Source of the DNA: Pseudomonadota bacterium | Lineage (GTDB): Bacteria; Pseudomonadota; Gammaproteobacteria; Steroidobacterales; Steroidobacteraceae | NCBI GenBank assembly: GCA_021779875.1 | Contig: JAJXZV010000389.1 | Coordinates: 1 to 7,549, forward strand | DNA: 7,549 nucleotides | Direction of reading: 5' to 3' | In this document: in pieces, positions 1 to 7,549 of the stretch | How positions within the stretch are numbered: the stretch's first letter is position 1 | How the letters are laid out: each line of letters starts with the position of its first letter | Translations under genes and position numbers: made by a program | Notes under the pieces: model-generated | The model's input: only the letters and a program-made list of their open reading frames with translations | Databases searched by the model: none | What the model was told of the DNA's origin: nothing

Positions 1-209
1 GTGCCGACCGTCACGGTCTGCCCGGGCTCGATCAGGCGCTCGAGCACGGTTCCGGCGTGCCAGGACTCGACCTCGAGCGCCGCCTTGGTCGTGTCGACCA
101 CGGCTAGGATGTCGCCCTTCGCGACCACGTCGCCCGGCCCCACCTTCCACTCGAGCAGCGTGCCCTGGTCCATGTCCGCCCCCAGCGAGGGCAGTTTCAC
201 CTCGATCAT
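1..209 (-). CDS. 2-oxo acid dehydrogenase E2 (dihydrolipoamide acyltransferase), N-terminal lipoyl domain, partial
   Basis: This is the first 69 residues of an E2 subunit; the rest lies beyond the left edge. The visible part is one lipoyl (biotinyl/lipoyl-like) domain. It starts [20 protein letters not shown], continues with a [13 protein letters not shown] strand-turn and reaches the lipoylation hairpin [11 protein letters not shown], where Lys42 is the expected lipoyl-lysine. The C-terminal half of the domain, around [17 protein letters not shown], is complete. In the complex, the lipoyl arm carries the acyl group from E1 to the E2 catalytic core in the cytoplasm. The ATG overlaps the E1 beta stop codon as ATGA, and a GGAG/GAGG Shine-Dalgarno lies 4-7 bases upstream inside the E1 beta 3' end. 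The subunit-binding domain and catalytic domain cannot be seen. A lipoyl domain fused to a different core remains possible, but E2 is by far the best reading after E1 alpha and E1 beta. Confidence 0.9.
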   Translation of the reverse strand, partial: MIEVKLPSLGADMDQGTLLEWKVGPGDVVAKGDILAVVDTTKAALEVESWHAGTVLERLIEPGQTVTVG

Positions 210-1192
210 GCCGCCTCTCCCCGCACCAGGCGGCGGGCCGCCGCGACGATGGCCGCCGGCTGGGGCAGCGCGGCCTCCTCGAGGTGCTTGGCGTAGGGAA
301 TGGGAACCTCGGCGCTGCACACCCGCTGCACGGGCGCGTCCAGATCGAAGAACGCCTGCTCCATGATGCGCGCGGTGATCTCCGCGGCGAATCCGCCGCT
401 GCGCCACTCCTCCTCGACGATGAGGGCGCGGTGCGTGCGACGCACCGATTCGAGGAACACCGCCTCGTCGAGCGGCCGCAGCACGCGCAGGTCCACGACC
501 TCCGGTTCGATGCCCGCCGCCGCGAGCGTCTCGGCGGCCTGCAGGGTCGCCGGCAGCGAACCGCCGAAGGTGATCAGCGTCAGGTCGCGGCCCGGCCGGC
601 GGACGCGCCCGTGCGTGATGTCGGCCCCCGACCCCGGCCGGTACTGCGCCTCCAGGTTGTACAGCTGCGCGTGTTCGAAGATCACGACCGGATCCGGATC
701 CTGCACGGCGGGCCACAGCATGTCGCGTGCGTCCTCGACCGTCGCGGGCGCCAGGACCTTGAGCCCCGGGACGTGCGCGTACCAGCCCTCGAGGCTGTGC
801 GAGTGCTGGGCGGCCAGCTGCCGCCCGGCGCCGGTCGCCATGCGCACCACCATCGGCACGTGGAACTGACCGCCCGACATGTGGCGCATCGCCGCCGCCG
901 AATTGACCAGCGGGTCGAGGGCGAGCAGGCTGAAATTGACCGTCATGATCTCGACGATCGGCCTGAGGCCGCCCAGGGCGGCGCCGATCCCCGCGCCGAC
1001 GAAGCCGAGTTCGGACAGCGGCGTGTCGCGGATGCGCTCGGGGCCGAACTCGGCGAGCAGGCCCTTGCTCACCGCGTAGCTGCCGCCGTACATGCCGACG
1101 TCCTCGCCCATCAGCAACACCCGCGAATCGCGCAGCAGCGCCTCGCGCAGCGCCTCGCGCATGGCTTCCCGGTAGGACAGCCGCGCGCTCAT
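206..1192 (-). CDS. pdhB: Pyruvate dehydrogenase-type E1 component, beta subunit
   Basis: This 328-residue protein is full length for an E1 beta (transketolase-like pyrimidine-binding domain, then transketolase C-terminal domain). With E1 alpha it forms the alpha2beta2 thiamine-diphosphate enzyme that decarboxylates a 2-oxo acid and acylates the lipoyl arm of E2. Visible landmarks are [11 protein letters not shown] near residues 29-39 (Glu30 is in the position that contacts the ThDP aminopyrimidine), [20 protein letters not shown] at 56-75, [14 protein letters not shown] at 96-109, [21 protein letters not shown] at 129-149, and the C-terminal domain with [11 protein letters not shown] at 232-242 and [11 protein letters not shown] near 295-305. 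The ATG overlaps the E1 alpha stop (ATGA), and the stop overlaps the E2 start in the same way, so translation is probably coupled across all three. The pattern looks more like pyruvate dehydrogenase than branched-chain or acetoin dehydrogenase, but substrate cannot be fixed from this alone. Confidence 0.93.
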   Translation of the reverse strand: MSARLSYREAMREALREALLRDSRVLLMGEDVGMYGGSYAVSKGLLAEFGPERIRDTPLSELGFVGAGIGAALGGLRPIVEIMTVNFSLLALDPLVNSAAAMRHMSGGQFHVPMVVRMATGAGRQLAAQHSHSLEGWYAHVPGLKVLAPATVEDARDMLWPAVQDPDPVVIFEHAQLYNLEAQYRPGSGADITHGRVRRPGRDLTLITFGGSLPATLQAAETLAAAGIEPEVVDLRVLRPLDEAVFLESVRRTHRALIVEEEWRSGGFAAEITARIMEQAFFDLDAPVQRVCSAEVPIPYAKHLEEAALPQPAAIVAAARRLVRGEAA

Positions 1193-2168
1193 GCGCCGCC
1201 CGCCGGCGTGTACACGTCCCGGAGCAGGTCCGCGGCCGGCTCGAGCGGCGCGGCCTCGGCGAATGCCACCGCCTCCTCGAACTCGGCGCGCACCTCGGCC
1301 TCGAGCCGCTGGAAGTCCTCCTCGCTCATCGATCCCTGGGCCTTCAGGCGCCCGGTGAGGCCGTGCAGCGGCCCGCGCTTCTTCCAGGCCTCGATCTCCT
1401 CCTTGCTGCGATACAGGTCCGGGTCGAACATCGAGTGCGCCCGGTAGCGATAGGTGCGCAACTCGAGAAACCTCGGACCGCCGCCCGCGCGCACCGCCTC
1501 GGCCGCGCTCTTCGCGGCCTCGTGCACCGCGACCACGTCCATGCCGTCCACCGGCTGGGCCGCCATGCCGTAGCTGCCCGCCTTCACGCACAGGTCGGTC
1601 TGCGACTCGGAGCGGGCCAGCGACGTGCCCATCGCGTACAGGTTGTTCTCGCAGCAGAACAGCACCGGCAGGCGCCACAGCGCCGCGAGGTTCATGGACT
1701 CGTGGAACGCGCCCTCGGCGACCGCGCCCTCGCCGAAGAAGCAGAACACGATCCCCTGGCGCGCGAGCATCCGCTCGGCGAGCGCCAGGCCCGTCGCGAT
1801 CGGCAGGCCGCCGCCGACGATCGCGTTGCCGCCGTGGAACCGGGTCGCCGCGTCGAACAGGTGCATCGACCCGCCCCGGCCGCGGCAGCAGCCCGAGGCC
1901 TTGCCGAACATCTCGGCGAGGATGACCTTGGCCGGAATGCCCCGCACCAGGGCGTGGCCGTGCTCGCGGTAGGTCGCGACGACCGCGTCCTTGGCCTGCG
2001 CCGCGCGCAGCACGCCGACGGCGACCGCCTCCTCGCCGATGTACAGGTGCAGGAAGCCGCGGATCTTCATCGTCCCGTAGAGTTCGGCGCAAATCTCCTC
2101 GAAGCGGCGGATGCGCAGCATCTCGCGCACCAGGTCGAGCGCGAACTCGCGCGAGTACGGCACGTCCG

Positions 2169-2172
<4 letters not shown>
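1189..2172 (-). CDS. pdhA: Pyruvate dehydrogenase-type E1 component, alpha subunit
   Basis: This 327-residue E1 alpha is of normal bacterial length and covers the whole dehydrogenase E1 domain. Family signatures in order are MLRIRRFEE at 18-26, [17 protein letters not shown] at 37-53, [11 protein letters not shown] at 68-78 (conserved His loop at the active site), [11 protein letters not shown] at 97-107, and [18 protein letters not shown] at 115-132. The ThDP-Mg motif runs from GEG (148-150) to ENN (175-177), followed by the [19 protein letters not shown] phosphorylation-loop region from residue 241. GGSMHLFD and the YRYRAHS loop favour a pyruvate-type E1 over an acetoin type, although acetoin or another 2-oxo acid stays possible. 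The start ATG overlaps the acetyl-CoA synthetase stop (ATGA), with GAGG upstream; the stop overlaps the E1 beta start. The long upstream in-frame extension is antisense read-through over the synthetase and is not coding. Confidence 0.94.
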
Positions 2173-3929
<1,757 letters not shown>

Positions 3930-3994
3930 CGAGCGCCTATTCGGAGCGCGCCCCGGAGCCGCGTCCATACGCGGATTCCGGCCGGCGCCTGCGG

Positions 3995-4023
3995 CATACC
4001 CGCATGCGGCGCTGCGAGGTATG
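3995..4023. promoter_or_regulatory. Inverted repeat and palindrome in the divergent promoter region (possible operator)
   Basis: Between the divergent acetyl-CoA synthetase and toroid-protein genes, CATACC (3995-4000) is mirrored by GGTATG (4018-4023). Almost between them lies the perfect 10-bp palindrome CCGCATGCGG (4000-4009). The right arm overlaps a TATGAT that could be a -10 element for the plus-strand gene. A regulator bound here could act on both directions. The arms are only 6 bp and the DNA is GC-rich, so a chance origin is quite possible. No known operator consensus was recognised. Confidence 0.3.
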
Positions 4024-4025
4024 AT
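4020..4025 (+). promoter_or_regulatory. Possible -10 element TATGAT, close to the start of the toroid-protein gene
   Basis: TATGAT matches TATAAT at 5 of 6 positions and stands out in GC-rich surroundings. It lies only five bases before the GTG start, so transcription would begin at or just inside the start codon and the mRNA would be leaderless, or translation would begin at the ATG at 4043 or 4070. No convincing -35 hexamer is seen 16-18 bases upstream. This is a pattern match only. Confidence 0.3.
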
Positions 4026-4030
4026 GCGCC

Positions 4031-5290
4031 GTGGGTGCGACCATGCGTGATCGTCCGGCCGATGGCCTCATGGCGGGGCATCGCCTGCGCTTCGATTCGC
4101 ACGGCCGCCTGGCCGCTTGGACCCCGTGGCGGCGCGCCCTGGATCTCGAAATGCGCTTCTACCGGCGCTGCCCGTCCGAGCACGGCTACCCACGCTTCGT
4201 GTACGCGACCTTCCTGGACGCCGACTGGAGGCCGAGCGCCGAGCGCACCGACACCATTCCGGCGACGCAGAACGGCATGGGCATCCTCTCCTACCTCAAG
4301 TTCCACGATTGGGACGGACGCCGCGAGCCCGCCTACCTCGACACCGCGCGCGCCATGGGCGAGTACCTGGTGCGCGAGACCCTGACTCCGCCGGAAGGCC
4401 GCTACCCGCGCTTCACCCGCTCCACGGGAAACCGCGACCGCCTGCCGCTCGCGCCCGACTGCGGCTCGCAATCCGACCGGCCGCACGAGATCGAGCCGGA
4501 CAAGGGCGGCATCGCCGGCTATGCGCTCGCGCGCCTGTACGAAGCCACGGGCGAGGGGCGCTTTCTCGCGCAGGCGCTGCACAACGCGAGCGTGCTCGCC
4601 GCGCATCAGCAGCCGGGCGACGGGGCGCACTCGCCCTGGCCGTTTCGCGTCGACTACCGCACCGGCGAGGGGCGCGGCCCGGTGAGCGGCAACATGACCT
4701 ACGTGCTGCGCCTTTACGAGGCGCTGCTCGCGCACGGGCACCGGCAGTTCGCGGCGCCGCGCGACGCCCTGTGGCGGTGGATGCGGCGCTGGCAGATACC
4801 GAGCGCCGCCGGCGACGGCGCGCTGTTCGCGCAGTTCTTCGAGGACCACGATACGCCGGACAACCGCACCGCCTGGGCGCCGCTCAATCTCGCGCGCCAC
4901 CTGCTCGAGAGCCGCGAGGCGCTCGATCCGGACTGGCTCGCGATGGCCGGACTGCTGGTCGACTTCGTCCGGCGCACGTTCACGCACCGGGAGTTCGGCG
5001 TCACCGTCTGTCACGAGCAGGACGAGGATCCGAACGCCTGGGGCGGCATCAACTCGACCTACGGCGCCGTGCTCGCGCTGTACGCGCGCGCGCGCGGGGA
5101 CCGCGCCGCCGCGGCCGAGGCGCGCGAGGCCCTGAACTTCACGCTGTACTCGATCGACGCCGAGGGCAGGCCCCGCGACCTGCACAAGACCGCGGCGCCC
5201 ATCGGCTGGCAGGAGGACGCGCACACCGACGTCATTCACAACTACGTGGACGCGCTCAACGCCTTCCCCGAATGGGCCGATGCGCCGTGA
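4031..5290 (+). CDS. Conserved-looking protein of unknown function, predicted alpha/alpha toroid fold
   Basis: I do not recognise this 419-residue protein. It has no signal peptide and no membrane segment, so it is probably cytoplasmic. From about residue 80 it shows five or six spaced pairs of amphipathic helices (roughly 82-116, 155-193, 221-254, 280-317, 338-375 and 395-412) separated by loops rich in Gly, Asp, His and aromatic residues. This is the layout of alpha/alpha toroid or (alpha/alpha)6-barrel enzymes, which include many sugar-active hydrolases, lyases and epimerases. Candidate functional loops are [16 protein letters not shown] at 152-167, [15 protein letters not shown] at 217-231, [16 protein letters not shown] at 277-292, [19 protein letters not shown] at 335-353, and [19 protein letters not shown] at 392-410. 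The GTG start gives the longest frame. ATGs at 4043 and 4070 are alternatives, and GAGG at 4016-4019 is a weakly placed ribosome binding site. The stop overlaps the next gene's start as GTGA. A specific enzymatic role would be a guess. Confidence 0.85.
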   Translation: MGATMRDRPADGLMAGHRLRFDSHGRLAAWTPWRRALDLEMRFYRRCPSEHGYPRFVYATFLDADWRPSAERTDTIPATQNGMGILSYLKFHDWDGRREPAYLDTARAMGEYLVRETLTPPEGRYPRFTRSTGNRDRLPLAPDCGSQSDRPHEIEPDKGGIAGYALARLYEATGEGRFLAQALHNASVLAAHQQPGDGAHSPWPFRVDYRTGEGRGPVSGNMTYVLRLYEALLAHGHRQFAAPRDALWRWMRRWQIPSAAGDGALFAQFFEDHDTPDNRTAWAPLNLARHLLESREALDPDWLAMAGLLVDFVRRTFTHREFGVTVCHEQDEDPNAWGGINSTYGAVLALYARARGDRAAAAEAREALNFTLYSIDAEGRPRDLHKTAAPIGWQEDAHTDVIHNYVDALNAFPEWADAP

Positions 5291-5688
5291 TCCTGCGCGA
5301 GATCATGTCGACGCGCCTCGTGACCGTCGAGTACGACGATGCGCTTGCGGCCGTCAAGGAGATCTTCGACGCCGCGAAGTTCCATCACCTGCTGGTGGTG
5401 GAGCGGGGCCGGCTGCACGGCGTGATCTCGGATCGCGATCTGCTGCGGGCCCTGAGCCCGTACGTCGGCACGCTGTCGGAGACCGCGCGGGACGCGGCGA
5501 CGCTCAACAAGCGCGCTCATCAGGTGATGTCGCGCGATCCGATCACGCTCGGGCCGGAGGCGGCCGTCGCGGACGCGGTTCGGCTGCTCCTGTCCCACGA
5601 CATCTCGTGCATTCCGGTGATCGACGCGGCCGGCAAGCCGATCGGCATCGTCAGCTGGCGCGACGTGCTGCGCGCGCTGCCGTGCTAA
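5287..5688 (+). CDS. Stand-alone two-CBS-domain protein
   Basis: With the GTG start this is a 133-residue protein made almost only of a tandem CBS pair (Bateman module). CBS1 runs from REIMSTRLVTV (4-14) to GVISDRDLLRAL (45-56); CBS2 runs from HQVMSRDPITL (78-88) to PVIDAAGKPIGIVSWRDVLRAL (110-131). The GVISDRD and GIVSWRD turns occupy the position of the G-h-x-S/T-x-x-D ribose/phosphate-binding motif, so binding of AMP, ATP or another adenosyl ligand is expected from the family. There is no effector domain, so it probably acts by binding a partner. GTGA at 5287-5290 overlaps the toroid-protein stop, which is why I chose GTG. An ATG at 5272 would add five residues (MGRCA) and overlap more. 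It recalls Bacillus AcuB, a CBS protein encoded near acsA, but AcuB has an additional C-terminal ACT-like region that is absent here. Confidence 0.88.
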   Translation: MILREIMSTRLVTVEYDDALAAVKEIFDAAKFHHLLVVERGRLHGVISDRDLLRALSPYVGTLSETARDAATLNKRAHQVMSRDPITLGPEAAVADAVRLLLSHDISCIPVIDAAGKPIGIVSWRDVLRALPC

Positions 5689-5691
5689 TCT
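5683..5691 (+). promoter_or_regulatory. Possible extended -10 element ahead of the transporter, or none if co-transcribed
   Basis: TGCTAATCT, overlapping the CBS stop codon, resembles an extended -10 (TGnTAnnnT). It ends six bases before the transporter ATG, which is the spacing expected for a leaderless transcript. No Shine-Dalgarno is visible in the 9-base gap or in the preceding codons. Only the key T, A and last T of the hexamer match, so support is weak. The gene may simply be read from the upstream operon transcript. Confidence 0.22.
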
Positions 5692-5697
5692 GATCGC

Positions 5698-6921
5698 ATG
5701 CCCGGCTATTTCGCATCGCTGACGCGCGCTCAGCGCAACGCGTTCTTCGCCTCGCTCGGCGGCTGGTCGCTGGACGCGTTCGATTTCTTCATCTTCGTCT
5801 TCTGCCTGCGCTCCATCGGCGCCGAATTCCACGCCGACGTGCACGCGGTCTCCCAGGGCATCTTCCTCACCCTCGCCTTCCGTCCGCTCGGCGCCCTCGT
5901 GTTCGGCTGGCTGGCCGAGCGCTACGGCCGCCGTCCGGTGCTGATGCTCAACATCATCAGCTACTCGTCGGTGGAACTGGCCAGCGCCTTCGCACCCAAC
6001 CTCGAGACCCTGCTCGCGCTGCGCGCCCTGTTCGGATTCGCGATGGGCGGCGAGTGGGGCGTGGGCGCGGCGCTCGCGCTCGAGTCGCTGCCCGCCCGCG
6101 GGCGCGGCTTCTTCTCGGGGCTGCTGCAGGAGGGCTATGCCATCGGCTACCTGCTCGCCTCCGTGGTGTTCGGATACGTGTTCGTGCACGTGGGCTGGCG
6201 CGGCATGTTCGTCATCGGCGCCGCCCCCGCCCTGCTGGTGCTGTACATCCGCCGCTCGGTCGAGGAGTCGCCCGCGTGGATCGCCGGGGCGTCGCAGGCG
6301 CGCGCCTCGGTGGGCGAGATGTGGCTCGCGGTGCGCGGCTACTTCCCCACCCTGCTGTTCCTGGTCGCGCTGATGGCCTGCTTCAACGCCTTCTCGCACG
6401 GCTCCCAGGATCTGTATCCCACCTTCCTGCAATCCCAGCGGGGCTTCTCGGCCAAGGTGACCGGCAACATCGCCATCGTCATGAACGTGGGCGCCCTGCT
6501 CGGCGGCATGGTCTGCGGCGCCCTGTCGGAGCGGATCGGCCGCCGGCGGGCCATCGTGCTGGCCGCTCTGCTCGCCCTGCCGGTGCTGCCGTTGTGGGTG
6601 CACGCCCAGTCGGCCCCGATGCTGGCGGTGGGCGGCTTCCTGATGCAGTTCATGGTCCAGGGCGCCTGGGGCATCGTACCGGCCCATCTGAACGAGCTGT
6701 CGCCGCCGACGGTGCGCGCCATCCTGCCGGGATTCGCCTACCAGCTGGGCAATCTCGCCATGTCCAAGATGGGCCCGCTGCAGGCGGGCCTCGCCGAGGC
6801 GCGCGGCGGCGACTACGCCTCGGTGCTCTGGGTGACCATCGCCGTGGTGGTGGTCGCACTGGTCGCCCTCACCGCGCTCGGGCCCGAAGCCCGTGCGGCG
6901 ACCCTCAAGGTCGGCGCCTGA
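5698..6921 (+). CDS. MFS monocarboxylate transporter, Jen1/sialate-proton symporter (SHS) type
   Basis: This 407-residue protein has about 12 predicted transmembrane helices (first near 17-37, last near 374-395) and belongs to the major facilitator superfamily. The N-terminal WSLDAFDFFIFVF and the loop-2/3 motif GWLAERYGRRP (70-80), repeated as GALSERIGRRRA (274-285), are MFS hallmarks. SGLLQEGYAIGYLLA (140-154) fits the SHS/Jen group. NAFSHGSQDLYPT (230-242) matches the Jen signature Nxx(S/T)Hx(S/T)QDxxxT at every fixed position. Members of this group import lactate, pyruvate, acetate or sialate with protons across the inner membrane. Divergence from an acetyl-CoA synthetase/pyruvate dehydrogenase operon makes a small monocarboxylate likely here, and I see no sialate catabolic gene. 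The start is the only sensible ATG, 9 bp after the CBS gene, without a visible Shine-Dalgarno. The 3' end overlaps the convergent DoxX gene by 17 bp. Confidence 0.93.
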   Translation: MPGYFASLTRAQRNAFFASLGGWSLDAFDFFIFVFCLRSIGAEFHADVHAVSQGIFLTLAFRPLGALVFGWLAERYGRRPVLMLNIISYSSVELASAFAPNLETLLALRALFGFAMGGEWGVGAALALESLPARGRGFFSGLLQEGYAIGYLLASVVFGYVFVHVGWRGMFVIGAAPALLVLYIRRSVEESPAWIAGASQARASVGEMWLAVRGYFPTLLFLVALMACFNAFSHGSQDLYPTFLQSQRGFSAKVTGNIAIVMNVGALLGGMVCGALSERIGRRRAIVLAALLALPVLPLWVHAQSAPMLAVGGFLMQFMVQGAWGIVPAHLNELSPPTVRAILPGFAYQLGNLAMSKMGPLQAGLAEARGGDYASVLWVTIAVVVVALVALTALGPEARAATLKVGA

Positions 6922-7396
6922 ACAGGCGGTCGAGCGACCACGGGCCGTTGCCGAACACGACCAGGGTCGCAAGCATGAAGCCCCACAGCACGTGCTGGGC
7001 CAGCGCGGCTTCGGCGCCCTCGGCGAGCAGCACCTGCCGGTAGGAGACCACCGCCATGACGTTGAACACGAACAGACCCGCGGGGCCGACCCGGCCGCCG
7101 ATGCCGAGCGTGATGAGCACCGGCAGGAACAGCTCCGCGAAGGCGCCGGACACGGCGGCGGCGTGGGGCGACAACACCGGCACGTGGTATTCCTCGCGAA
7201 ACAGGTCGAGCGTGCCCGGCCAGTTCGTGACCTTGAGCCAGCCGGATTTGAGGAACTGCCAGCTCACGTATCCGCGGGTGGCGAGCTGGAACGCCGGCCG
7301 CAGAGAATCACAGGCCCGCGTCATCGACTCGAGCAGGCGCATCGGCGCGGGTTCGTGTCCGGTCGTGGGGGCTCGCACGGTCGTTTGCTGCAGCAT
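6905..7396 (-). CDS. DoxX family inner-membrane protein
   Basis: This 163-residue membrane protein has four predicted helices, around residues 35-55, 78-98, 103-123 and 134-150. The pattern FLKSGWLKVTNW (48-59), FREEYHVPVLSP (66-77), AELFLPVLITLGIGGRVG (87-104), LFVFNVMAVVSY (108-119) and HVLWGFMLATLVVFGNG (135-151) is that of DoxX-family proteins of the type often encoded beside DUF692/DUF2063 genes in proteobacteria. The biochemical role of the family is poorly defined; quinone- or redox-related membrane functions have been proposed. A strong AAGGAG lies six bases upstream of the ATG and settles the start, although this leaves a soluble N-terminal stretch of about 35 residues. A downstream ATG at 7342 is less likely. 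The gene converges on the transporter, with 17 bp of coding overlap. A 69-bp gap separates it from a probable upstream gene on the same strand. Confidence 0.87.
   Translation of the reverse strand: MLQQTTVRAPTTGHEPAPMRLLESMTRACDSLRPAFQLATRGYVSWQFLKSGWLKVTNWPGTLDLFREEYHVPVLSPHAAAVSGAFAELFLPVLITLGIGGRVGPAGLFVFNVMAVVSYRQVLLAEGAEAALAQHVLWGFMLATLVVFGNGPWSLDRLFRRRP
6915..6939. repeat. Two adjacent short inverted repeats at the convergent gene ends (possible bidirectional terminator)
   Basis: CGCCTG-AA-CAGGCG (6915-6928) is followed at once by GGTCG-AG-CGACC (6928-6939); the two share one base. The first spans the transporter stop codon, and both lie inside the last codons of the DoxX gene. Being symmetric, they could form hairpins in transcripts of both genes and serve as a shared terminator in a region with no room for separate ones. 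There is no T-tract on either strand, so they are not classical intrinsic terminators, and short GC palindromes are common in such DNA. Confidence 0.3.
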
Positions 7397-7402
7397 CGCG
7401 GT

Positions 7403-7408
7403 CTCCTT
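7403..7408 (-). promoter_or_regulatory. Strong ribosome binding site for the DoxX gene
   Basis: On the minus strand AAGGAG precedes the ATG at 7396 with six bases between. It is the best Shine-Dalgarno match in the window and decides the longer start over the internal ATG at 7342. Confidence 0.75.
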
Positions 7409-7465
7409 GCGTGGACGAAGGGTACGCGGAGTAGACCGTGCGCAGCGGCGATTTATGACGGCCGG

Positions 7466-7549
7466 CTAGGCCCCGAATGCCGCGCGGCGCGCCTCGAGGT
7501 ACCAGCGCGCCGCGGCCCGCGCCGTCGCGGCCGACGGGGCGCCGGCGTC
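7466..7549 (-). CDS. Probable C-terminus of an unidentified gene, partial
   Basis: A minus-strand frame is open from the right edge to a TAG at 7466-7468 and gives 27 residues ending RWYLEARRAAFGA. The alanine- and arginine-rich helical composition and G/C-rich third positions agree with coding in this genome, and the strand matches the DoxX gene 69 bp downstream. Too little is present to name a family. DoxX genes of this type often follow DUF692/DUF2063 genes, so such a gene would be plausible here, but nothing in the 27 residues proves it. Confidence 0.42.
   Translation of the reverse strand, partial: DAGAPSAATARAAARWYLEARRAAFGA

Noticed and set aside
284..1447. Plus-strand open frames over the E1 beta and E1 alpha genes
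   Set aside because: They are antisense to well-defined E1 genes and rich in Arg, with no family signature.
3930..3968. A longer acetyl-CoA synthetase starting at ATG 3968
   Set aside because: The extra 13 residues are Arg/Pro-rich and not family-like, and the homologous region begins just after the inner ATG. It is kept as an alternative, since no ribosome binding site decides.
3978..3989. CCGGCCGG and GGCGCC palindromes in the divergent region
   Set aside because: They are pure G/C restriction-site-like palindromes, expected by chance at this base composition.
5242..6972. A 576-codon minus-strand open frame antisense to the CBS and transporter genes
   Set aside because: The translation is low-complexity (Gln, His, Arg, Gly), has no domain, and opposes two clearly recognised proteins.
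7448..7460. CATAAA on the minus strand as a -10 element for the DoxX gene
   Set aside because: It matches at 4 of 6 positions, but there is no -35 at proper spacing and the upstream gene may be co-transcribed. It is too weak to list as a feature.

Overview
The window is about 7.5 kb of very GC-rich DNA, densely packed with genes and overlapping junctions. Codon use, gene families and the lack of intergenic space suggest a high-GC proteobacterium, perhaps a beta- or gammaproteobacterium. That assignment rests on general resemblance only; there is no rRNA or other taxonomic marker here. I see no mobile element, CRISPR array, tRNA or rRNA.

Left part (1-3929, all minus strand): an operon reading right to left encodes an AcsA-type acetyl-CoA synthetase, the E1 alpha and E1 beta subunits of a thiamine-diphosphate 2-oxo acid dehydrogenase that looks most like pyruvate dehydrogenase, and the N-terminal lipoyl domain of the matching E2, cut by the window edge. 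Each of the three gene junctions is a 4-base ATGA overlap, so the four genes form one translationally coupled unit. Both enzyme systems produce acetyl-CoA, one from acetate and one from pyruvate (or a related 2-oxo acid, or acetoin).

Middle part (3930-5697): a divergent intergenic region of about 100 bp contains a 10-bp palindrome and a CATACC/GGTATG inverted repeat. To its right, on the plus strand, lies a 419-residue protein I cannot name. Its spaced helical hairpins suggest an alpha/alpha toroid fold. It is joined by a GTGA overlap to a small protein made of two CBS domains, a likely nucleotide-sensing module.

Right part (5698-7549): nine bases after the CBS gene starts a 12-helix MFS transporter. 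It carries the full NxxSHxSQDxxxT signature known from the Jen1 lactate/pyruvate/acetate permeases. Its 3' end overlaps, tail to tail, the 3' end of a DoxX-family membrane protein on the minus strand, and two small back-to-back inverted repeats lie at this overlap. At the extreme right edge a minus-strand frame ends at a stop codon and is probably the C-terminus of another gene.

Taken together, the simplest reading is a monocarboxylate uptake and activation locus. The transporter would bring in lactate, pyruvate or acetate; acetyl-CoA synthetase would activate acetate; the dehydrogenase would oxidise pyruvate; and the CBS protein may sense adenylate state. The toroid protein and the DoxX gene do not obviously fit this scheme. 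The grouping is inferred from gene content and order, not demonstrated.
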